Positions 54,697 to 64,000 of a stretch of 64,000 nt of DNA are shown piece after piece. Source of the stretch: Parasphingopyxis algicola. Its GTDB lineage: Bacteria > Pseudomonadota > Alphaproteobacteria > Sphingomonadales > Sphingomonadaceae. The stretch is taken from positions 1,116,001-1,180,000 of the forward strand of contig NZ_CP051131.1 in NCBI RefSeq assembly GCF_013378075.1, written 5' to 3'. Position 1 is the stretch's first letter. Each line of letters begins with the position of its first letter. The translations under genes and the position numbers were made by a program. The notes beneath the pieces were generated by a model that was not told the origin of the DNA, did not search any database, and saw nothing but the letters and a program-made list of their open reading frames with translations.

Positions 54697-56181
54697 ATGA
54701 TGCGCTGGATCGGTGTTCTTATCGCGACGCTGTGCATACCCGCGGCTGTTGACGCTGCATGGCACCGGGCCGAGTCCGATCATTTCATCATATATGCCGA
54801 GCTGAGCGAGGATGAGATCCGCGAGCGCGCGATCGAACTGGAAAGCCTCGACCGAGTGATGCGAGCCATGACCGGCACGCCGGAACAAGCCGCAGAGGTC
54901 AAACTGCGCGTATACATGGTGACAAACTACAACGCCGTCGTCCGCTATCATGGCGGCGGAGACGTGGCCGGCTTTTACAATCCTTCGATGCGCGGTCCCT
55001 TTGCTGTGGTCCCGCGGCGCAATGTCAGTTCGGGCACGTTGGGCATGACGGCCAACCATGTGCTGTTCCATGAATATGCGCATCATTTCATGTATCAATA
55101 TGCGCCGTCCACCTATCCCAGCTGGTATGTCGAAGGCTTTGCGGAGCTCTTCGCGACGGCCGAAATCCGGGACGATGGCTGGGTTGAGATCGGCCGCCCC
55201 TTGCCCCGTGGGGTAGCATCTTTCCAATGGGGCCGCCGGCTCCGCTATGCGGACATATTGTCCAACGCCCAGCCGAACGCGAACATGACCTATGTACAGG
55301 GCTGGATACTCGTCCATTACGCCGCGTTCGACAGCGAGGCAGGCGCGCTGCTGAACCGGTATCTGCAGGCGCTCGCGCAAGGCACAAGCGGATCCGAAGC
55401 CTATGCGGCCACGTTCGGGCGGCTTGACGAACCTTTGGACCGGACGCTCCGGGACTATGGCCTCGGGCGGCGGGTGCCGGGCATCGCCCGGCGGATCGAA
55501 CCGATCGATCCGTCCACCATCACGATCACGGAGCTGTCCGAGGTCCAGGCCGAGATCGCGATGCTCTTCCCGCGCAATCCCGATCGGCTCGAGCGGCAGG
55601 TCAGACGGGCCGTCGAACGCTATCCGAACGAAGCGCAGGCGCATGTCGAACTCGCCAGGTCTCTGGAAGCCGACGAGGACATGGAGGCGGCCATGCGGGC
55701 GATCGACCGCGCGTTGCAACTCGATCCGGATCACGTCGAAGCCAACAATATGAAGGGCGATCAGCTGATCATGGCCGCGCGCGCGACCGATGACGCGGAC
55801 GACCCCAACTGGGAATTGGCGCGGCAGCACTATCTGCGCGCCAACCGGTCCGATCCGCGGAACGCGCGCGCCTTGCACGGCTATTTTGATTCCTATCCGG
55901 ACCCGCAAGACCGGCCTGATAACGCCATGGCTGCCCTGGAATCCGCCTTTTTGCTAGTTCCGCAGAACGCGCATTTGCGGATCGATCTGGCACGGGCCTA
56001 TCTGGATCGCGGCGAATATCGTGACGCGCTCGACGCGATCATGCCGGTGGTCCAAACCCCGCACGTGGAACCCGGCGACGAAATCGTTCAGATCGCGGAT
56101 GCTGCGCGCCGAGGCTTGGCGGTAGATTCCGGCACAGGCGCGTCGAACGCTGAGGAAACAGCCCTCGAAGCGACAGAATAG
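54697..56181 (+). CDS. Secreted HEXXH metallopeptidase-like protein with TPR region (paralog 2)
   Basis: Exported protein of 494 residues, paralog of the gene 90 bases upstream. Signal peptide MRWIGVLIATLCIPAAVDA; FHEYAHHF with His125, Glu126, His129 and WYVEGFAEL with Glu146, all at exactly the same positions as in paralog 1; then TPR-like repeats (AQAHVELARSLEADEDMEAAMRAIDRALQLDPDHVEANNMKG). It lacks the long acidic tail of paralog 1. Likely a zinc peptidase or a peptidase-fold protein of the periplasm or outside; partners unknown. Confidence 0.82.
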   Translation: MMRWIGVLIATLCIPAAVDAAWHRAESDHFIIYAELSEDEIRERAIELESLDRVMRAMTGTPEQAAEVKLRVYMVTNYNAVVRYHGGGDVAGFYNPSMRGPFAVVPRRNVSSGTLGMTANHVLFHEYAHHFMYQYAPSTYPSWYVEGFAELFATAEIRDDGWVEIGRPLPRGVASFQWGRRLRYADILSNAQPNANMTYVQGWILVHYAAFDSEAGALLNRYLQALAQGTSGSEAYAATFGRLDEPLDRTLRDYGLGRRVPGIARRIEPIDPSTITITELSEVQAEIAMLFPRNPDRLERQVRRAVERYPNEAQAHVELARSLEADEDMEAAMRAIDRALQLDPDHVEANNMKGDQLIMAARATDDADDPNWELARQHYLRANRSDPRNARALHGYFDSYPDPQDRPDNAMAALESAFLLVPQNAHLRIDLARAYLDRGEYRDALDAIMPVVQTPHVEPGDEIVQIADAARRGLAVDSGTGASNAEETALEATE

Positions 56182-56184
56182 CGC

Positions 56185-57231
56185 CTAGCTCCGCCCCGCC
56201 CGCTCGCGTTCCAACAGCGCTTCCTTCCGTTTCAGCCCGTAGGCATAGCCGCCGAGCGAGCCGTCGGTGCGGATGACGCGGTGGCAGGGGATGAGGACGG
56301 CGACATTGTTCGCGCCGTTCGCGCTGCCCGCTGCGCGCACCGCCTTGGGCTTGCCGACCGCGGCGGCGATTTCGGCATAGGTCCGGGTCTCGCCGGGCGG
56401 GATGCGGGTCAGTTCGCGCCAGACCGCTTCCTGGAAGGCCGTACCCTGGACGTCGAGCGACAGGCCGTGCGGCCGTGCCGGATCGTCGACCGCCGCGACC
56501 GTACGCGCGACCAGATCGGCCATGTCGCCGTTCGCCGGAACGATCTCGGCGTTGGGGAAACGCTCGCGCAACGCCGCTTCGTCCTCGTCGAAGCTCAGCC
56601 GGCAGATGCCGCGCTCGGTGGCGGCGACGAGCATGTCGCCGAGGCTCGTCTCGGCGATCGCCCAGTGGATCGTCACGCCCTCCCCGCCCTTGCGCCAGGC
56701 CGACGGGGTCATGCCGAGCCGCTTGCCGGTTTCGGCATAGAAACGGCCCGGCCCCGAATAGCCGGCCTCGTAGATCGCATCGGTCACCCGGTCCTCGGTA
56801 TCGAGCGCCCGTTCGGCGCGGTCGGCGCGGAGCCGCCGCGCGTAGGCGGCCGGCGTCACGCCCGTCGCCCGGCGGAAGACGCGCAGGAAATGGGTGGGCG
56901 AATAGCCGACTTGCGCCGCGACCTGATCGAGCTTCGGCGCTTCTTCCGCCGCCGCGATCAGCGCGACCGCTTCGGCGACCGCCGCCTCGTCGCGCGACAC
57001 TTCGTCGGGCTTGCAGCGCTTGCAGGGCCTGAGGCCCGCTTCGCGCGCCTCGTTTCCGGTCGCGAAGAAGCGGACATTGCCACGCTTGGGATGGCGGGCG
57101 GCGCAGGACGGCCGGCAATAGATGCCCGTCGTCAGCACGCCGGTCACGAAGCGGCCGTCGAAACTGCGATCGCGCGCCTGCACGGCCCGCCAGGCGAGAT
57201 CGGGGTCTATGGATGTGATTTGCTGTGTCAT
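56185..57231 (-). CDS. ada: Bifunctional Ada protein (alkyl-DNA repair and regulator)
   Basis: Adaptive response protein of 348 residues: N-terminal Ada zinc domain with GIYCRPSCAARHPKRGNVRFF and LRPCKRCKPD (about 36-95; Cys accepting methyl from phosphotriesters), AraC-type helix-turn-helix (about 100-180, VGYSPTHFLRVFRRATGVTPAAYARR), and C-terminal O6-methylguanine methyltransferase with the acceptor Cys in LIPCHRVIR (about 310-318). Domain order and length match Ada. It is self-induced in other bacteria. Convergent with the metallopeptidase gene. Confidence 0.95.
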   Translation of the reverse strand: MTQQITSIDPDLAWRAVQARDRSFDGRFVTGVLTTGIYCRPSCAARHPKRGNVRFFATGNEAREAGLRPCKRCKPDEVSRDEAAVAEAVALIAAAEEAPKLDQVAAQVGYSPTHFLRVFRRATGVTPAAYARRLRADRAERALDTEDRVTDAIYEAGYSGPGRFYAETGKRLGMTPSAWRKGGEGVTIHWAIAETSLGDMLVAATERGICRLSFDEDEAALRERFPNAEIVPANGDMADLVARTVAAVDDPARPHGLSLDVQGTAFQEAVWRELTRIPPGETRTYAEIAAAVGKPKAVRAAGSANGANNVAVLIPCHRVIRTDGSLGGYAYGLKRKEALLERERAGRS

Positions 57232-57359
57232 GCGGCCTTTCTAGGCACAGTTTAGCACAGATGCGTTCCGAATATTGCGGTCAAAGGAAAGCGCCCCCTT
57301 TCATTCGCTCCCGCGCCCCGGCTAAAAGGCCGGTCCGTGCCGATTGGGAGGGGTTTGCC

Positions 57360-58508
57360 GTGCTGCGATGGATGTCTGTCTTGCTGCTCTGGATGGTGAT
57401 GCTGCCGGTGGCGGCATCGGCGCAGAAGGGCGAGGAACAGGCGGCCACACAAAACGAGGTCGTGCTCGCCGCGCGCAGCGTGGTGCGCGTCGCGCTGATC
57501 GCCAACGACCCCAAACAGGGCGAATATCTGCTCGGCCATGGCAGCGGCGTCGCGGTCGCGCCGGGCCTGATCGTCACCAACGCCCATGTCGTCGCGCCGC
57601 TGCGCGAATCGCCCAATATCGCGATCAGCATCGTCCCCTCCTCGGGCGACCGGCGCTATCCGGGGCGGCTGCTGTCCTCCGATTCGCGGGCCGATCTGGC
57701 GCTGATCCGGATCGAGGAGGACGTGATCGAGCCGCTGCCGATCTTCACCGGCACGCCGCCCGATACCGGCCGGGTCGCCGCGATCGGCTATCCGGGATCC
57801 GTCGATCTCGCGGAAAATCTCTCGGCCACCGAACGGGTCCAGCCGATCCCGCCGGTCCGCACCTTCGGCCAGCTCTCGGGCGGGCGCAGCCGGCGCGACG
57901 TCGACACCTTGCTCCACACCGCGGCGATGGCGCGCGGCAATAGCGGCGGGCCGCTGGTCGACGATTGCGGCCGGATCATCGGCATCAACAGTTTCGGGGC
58001 GCTGGCCCAGCAGAATGACGCCGAGTTCGGCTTCGCGATCTCCGCGCGCGAGATTATCCCGTTCCTCCAGCGCGCCGATGTCCGGCCCGAGATCACGACC
58101 GAGAGCTGCGTCCCCTCGCCCGAACGCGCGCGGCGCGAAGCGGCGGAGCGCGAGCGCGCGGACCGGCTGGCCCGCGACCGCGAGCGCGAGGCGTTCTACG
58201 AGACCCGCGAACTGAGCCTGGCGCTCGCCGTCGCGCTGCTCGTGACGGGCGCGATGCTGTTCACGGGCGGGATCATCGCGATGTTCTTCCGCCGTCGCTG
58301 GCGGCCCGGAACGCTGGTCGGCGGCCTCAGCATCGGGCTCGGCATCGCGCTGATGGCGGGCGCGGTCTATGCTTTTCTGAACCGGCCGAGCCTGGCCGAG
58401 CTGTACGCGGAGCCGGAAGCCGGAGCCGCCGCATCTGCCGAAGCGGCATCCGCCGATGCGGAACCCGCCGAGACCGAAGACCCGCCCGAAGGGCCCTCCG
58501 GCGAATAG
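57360..58508 (+). CDS. Membrane-bound trypsin-like serine protease
   Basis: S1 fold protease (382 residues): signal peptide LRWMSVLLLWMVMLPVAASA, then triad in NAHVV (His76), ADLALI (Asp112) and ARGNSGGPL (Ser195), as in DegP-like cores without PDZ domains. A charged stretch (RARREAAERERADRLARD) leads to two membrane segments (about 278-300 and 316-340) and an acidic Ala/Glu tail. GTG start with GGGAGG nine bases upstream; the frame reaches back to 57225 without support. Probably a periplasmic protease held by its C-terminal helices. Upstream of the ATP synthase operon by about 135 bases. Confidence 0.82.
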   Translation: MLRWMSVLLLWMVMLPVAASAQKGEEQAATQNEVVLAARSVVRVALIANDPKQGEYLLGHGSGVAVAPGLIVTNAHVVAPLRESPNIAISIVPSSGDRRYPGRLLSSDSRADLALIRIEEDVIEPLPIFTGTPPDTGRVAAIGYPGSVDLAENLSATERVQPIPPVRTFGQLSGGRSRRDVDTLLHTAAMARGNSGGPLVDDCGRIIGINSFGALAQQNDAEFGFAISAREIIPFLQRADVRPEITTESCVPSPERARREAAERERADRLARDREREAFYETRELSLALAVALLVTGAMLFTGGIIAMFFRRRWRPGTLVGGLSIGLGIALMAGAVYAFLNRPSLAELYAEPEAGAAASAEAASADAEPAETEDPPEGPSGE

Positions 58509-58579
58509 TTTCGGGGAAAAGTTCGCCCGCGCCATCTTGCATCGCAGCATGACCCTTGCTAGGTGGCCCGCAGCCGTAG

Positions 58580-60729
<2,150 letters not shown>

Positions 60730-60730
<1 letters not shown>

Positions 60731-61023
60731 TGAGTCACACGGTGTTCGCAACCGTTCCGGTCAAGCCCGAGCATCTTGACGATGCTTGCGCGGCTGTGGC
60801 GGCGATTGTGCCGGCTACGCGGCAGGAATCCGGGTGCGAGCATTTTGAGGCGTATCGCGCCGCGGACGGCTCCTCGAACATTCATATCTTCGAGCGCTGG
60901 GCGGACATGGACGCGTTCAACTTTCATCATGCGCAACCCTACACGCGCGATGTTTTCAAGAAATACGAAGATTGGCTTCGGGACGACCCGCAGCTGATCG
61001 AAGTCAAAGAACTGGAAGGCTGA
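60730..61023 (+). CDS. ABM-fold monooxygenase-like protein inside the ATP synthase operon
   Basis: Protein of 97 residues with the dimeric alpha-beta barrel (antibiotic biosynthesis monooxygenase, YgiN-like) pattern: HTVFATVPVKPEHLDDACAAVAAI, QESGCEHFEAYRAADGSSNIHIFERWADMDAFNFHHAQPYT, then LIEVKELEG. GC matches its neighbours. It is tightly coupled: ATG shares a base with the atpA TGA, and atpG begins six bases after its stop. The normal order atpA-atpG is thus interrupted. Function unknown; it is not a known ATP synthase subunit. Different from, but same fold as, the gene at 36393-36683. Confidence 0.85.
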
Positions 61024-61029
61024 TCAACA

Positions 61030-61905
61030 GTGGCAAGCCTTAAAGAACTCAAGGATCGGATCGGGTCGGTCAAATCGACCCAGAAGATCACCAAGGCCAA
61101 GCAGATGGTCGCCGCCGCCAAGCTCCGCAAGGCGCAGGCGGCCGCCGAGGCCGCGCGCCCCTATGCCGAGCGGCTCGAGGGCGTCATGACAAGCCTTGCG
61201 TCCAAGGTTTCGATCAATGGCGACACGCCCGCGCTCCTCGCCGGCACCGGCAAGAAGCAGCGGCACCTGCTCGTCGTCGCGACATCCGACCGCGGCCTGT
61301 GCGGCGCCTTCAACACGAATATCGTGAAGGAAGCGCGGCAGAAGGCCGAAGCGCTGAAGGCCGAGGGCAAGGACGTTTCCTTCTATCTGGTCGGCAAGAA
61401 GGCGAAGCCGATCATCAACCGCTTCTATGCGGGCGCGATCGATCATCACTTCGACACCAGCGAGATCAAGAACCCGCATTATGACGATGCGAAGGAAATC
61501 GCCGCAGACCTGGTCGCGCGGCTCGAAAAGAACGAATTCGACGTCGCCTGGCTCTTCTATTCCAAGTTCAAATCCGCGCTGGTCCAGGAACCGCAGACCC
61601 AGCAGATCATCCCCGTCCCGGTCGACGAGGATGCGGACACGACCAGCACGGTCGCCGTCGAATATGAGCCGGACGAAGAGGAAATCCTTTCCGAGCTGCT
61701 CCCGCGCAACCTGTCGATCCAGCTATTCCGGGCGCTGCTCGAGAACACGGCATCCGAACAGGGCGCCTCGATGACCGCGATGGACAACGCCACGCGCAAT
61801 GCCGGCGACCTGATCGACAAGCTGACCATCGAATATAACCGCAGCCGCCAGGCCGCGATTACCACCGAACTGGTGGAGATTATTTCGGGAGCAGAGGCGT
61901 TATGA
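61030..61905 (+). CDS. atpG: ATP synthase F1 subunit gamma
   Basis: Central stalk subunit (291 residues). N-terminal coil [34 protein letters not shown] (about 3-37) and C-terminal coil ending in [44 protein letters not shown] are family hallmarks. GTG start with a weak SD. The TGA overlaps the start of the next gene (ATGA). Confidence 0.97.
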   Translation: MASLKELKDRIGSVKSTQKITKAKQMVAAAKLRKAQAAAEAARPYAERLEGVMTSLASKVSINGDTPALLAGTGKKQRHLLVVATSDRGLCGAFNTNIVKEARQKAEALKAEGKDVSFYLVGKKAKPIINRFYAGAIDHHFDTSEIKNPHYDDAKEIAADLVARLEKNEFDVAWLFYSKFKSALVQEPQTQQIIPVPVDEDADTTSTVAVEYEPDEEEILSELLPRNLSIQLFRALLENTASEQGASMTAMDNATRNAGDLIDKLTIEYNRSRQAAITTELVEIISGAEAL

Positions 61906-62177
61906 GTGATGCACTTCCAGTCGAGTATCATCTCGAACTATACACATCATCCTTTTACGGCGATCCGTTCTTCTCGATTAAGACGTCCACGCCACTCTCT
62001 CCGATCTCCGTTGGAGATCAATTTGAACCGCGCGGCTTTACAGATTTCCCCTTGAAGTTAGCTGAAGGCTCTATTCTAAAAGTAGTTGATATCAATCACT
62101 ACATCTGGGAAATTGAAACTAGTCATGTGGGCCACAAAGTGATGATTGTGGTCGAAATCGCACCAAGAAACGATTGA
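61902..62177 (+). CDS. AT-rich orphan gene inside the ATP synthase operon
   Basis: Protein of 91 residues that I do not recognise: [71 protein letters not shown]. The pattern looks all-beta, with no signal or membrane segment. GC is about 40% in a region of about 64%, so it was probably acquired. The ATG overlaps the atpG TGA by four bases and atpD follows 15 bases after its stop, with AGGAAATAAATC before atpD. Thus a foreign gene has been fitted into the operon without breaking translation coupling. Confidence 0.8.
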   Translation: MSDALPVEYHLELYTSSFYGDPFFSIKTSTPLSPISVGDQFEPRGFTDFPLKLAEGSILKVVDINHYIWEIETSHVGHKVMIVVEIAPRND

Positions 62178-62189
62178 ATTAGGAAATAA

Positions 62190-63638
<1,449 letters not shown>

Positions 63639-63646
63639 CTTCTAAA

Positions 63647-63670
63647 GCCCCTCCCCGTTGCGGGAGGGGC
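63647..63670. other. Intercistronic hairpin between atpD and atpC
   Basis: GCCCCTCCC and GGGAGGGGC pair perfectly (nine bases, six-base loop). The atpC ribosome site GGAGATA starts right after the stem. Such a hairpin could lower atpC translation or protect the atpD end; the role is inferred. Confidence 0.7.
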
Positions 63671-63681
63671 GGAGATACCCA

Positions 63682-63945
63682 ATGGCTTTGAATTTCGAAC
63701 TCGTCACGCCGGAAAAGCTTCTCCGCTCGGAGGAAGTGCATATGGTCGTCGTGCCCGGCACGGAAGGCGATTTCGGCGTGCTCGAACGCCATGCCCCGGT
63801 CATGTCGACGATCCGCGACGGCGCGATCCAGATCTTCAAGACCGCCGGCGGCACGCCGGAGACGATCAAGGTCGAGGGCGGCTTTGCCGAGGTCAACGAC
63901 AAGGGCCTGACGATCCTTGCCGAAAAGGTCGTCGAGGCCGAATAG
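63682..63945 (+). CDS. atpC: ATP synthase F1 subunit epsilon
   Basis: Short epsilon subunit of 87 residues (the common alphaproteobacterial form without the long C-terminal helices): [46 protein letters not shown] and [21 protein letters not shown] are typical. ATG with GGAG seven bases upstream. Last recognised gene; 63946-64000 shows nothing further. Confidence 0.96.
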   Translation: MALNFELVTPEKLLRSEEVHMVVVPGTEGDFGVLERHAPVMSTIRDGAIQIFKTAGGTPETIKVEGGFAEVNDKGLTILAEKVVEAE

Positions 63946-64000
63946 CGCCCGCGCGCTTTCGCTTTCAATGTAGGAAAAACTGTGCGAGCCCGGCGATGCG

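Overview
The window reads as chromosomal DNA of a GC-rich alphaproteobacterium, most likely of the order Sphingomonadales. Pointers are the gene set (an O-succinylhomoserine sulfhydrylase gene coupled to apaG, a UPF0262 gene, a split atpHAGDC operon), many GTG/TTG starts with 1-4 nt gene overlaps, and families of long palindromes in most gaps, one of them translated as an AYPERSRG-type peptide. Genus cannot be fixed from the sequence alone. No rRNA, tRNA, CRISPR array, integrase or transposase was seen.

Layout. 1-17.2 kb is housekeeping: a metZ-apaG-lysR-GNAT operon, leuB, recO, dnaB, a UPF0262 gene, a GH25 glycosidase, dcd, a redoxin, a metallo-beta-lactamase-fold lipoprotein, rnr, glpDK and a cytochrome b561. 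17.2-48.5 kb is a large branched-chain amino-acid and propionyl-CoA catabolic region, almost all on the minus strand. Valine: acyl-CoA dehydrogenase, enoyl-CoA hydratase, 3-hydroxyisobutyryl-CoA hydrolase, mmsB, mmsA. Propionyl-CoA to succinyl-CoA: pccA, pccB, mce, methylmalonyl-CoA mutase. Leucine: ivd, mccB, mccA. bioB sits inside and supplies biotin to the two carboxylases. Small nuclease genes (two GIY-YIG, one broken; one DUF559) and palindromic repeats are scattered through it. 48.6-58.5 kb holds a transaldolase-like gene, priA, a low-GC methyltransferase-like gene between two copies of the priA 3' end, two tandem paralogous HEXXH/TPR secreted proteins, ada and a membrane serine protease. 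58.6-64 kb is the F1 ATP synthase operon with two extra genes inside it.

How the genes work together. The catabolic genes form nearly complete routes from valine and leucine to acyl-CoA units, with propionyl-CoA going on to succinyl-CoA. The 3-methylglutaconyl-CoA hydratase and HMG-CoA lyase steps of leucine breakdown are not clearly present, although several crotonases are.

The most unusual points are: (1) the exact-length 177-nt duplication of the priA 3' end around a foreign-looking gene; (2) an ABM-fold gene and a roughly 40% GC orphan gene inside the ATP synthase operon; (3) a palindromic element inserted in frame in pccA; (4) small nuclease genes next to palindromic repeats, some of which appear to supply ribosome binding sites; (5) a 32-residue membrane peptide gene overlapping the mutase stop codon.
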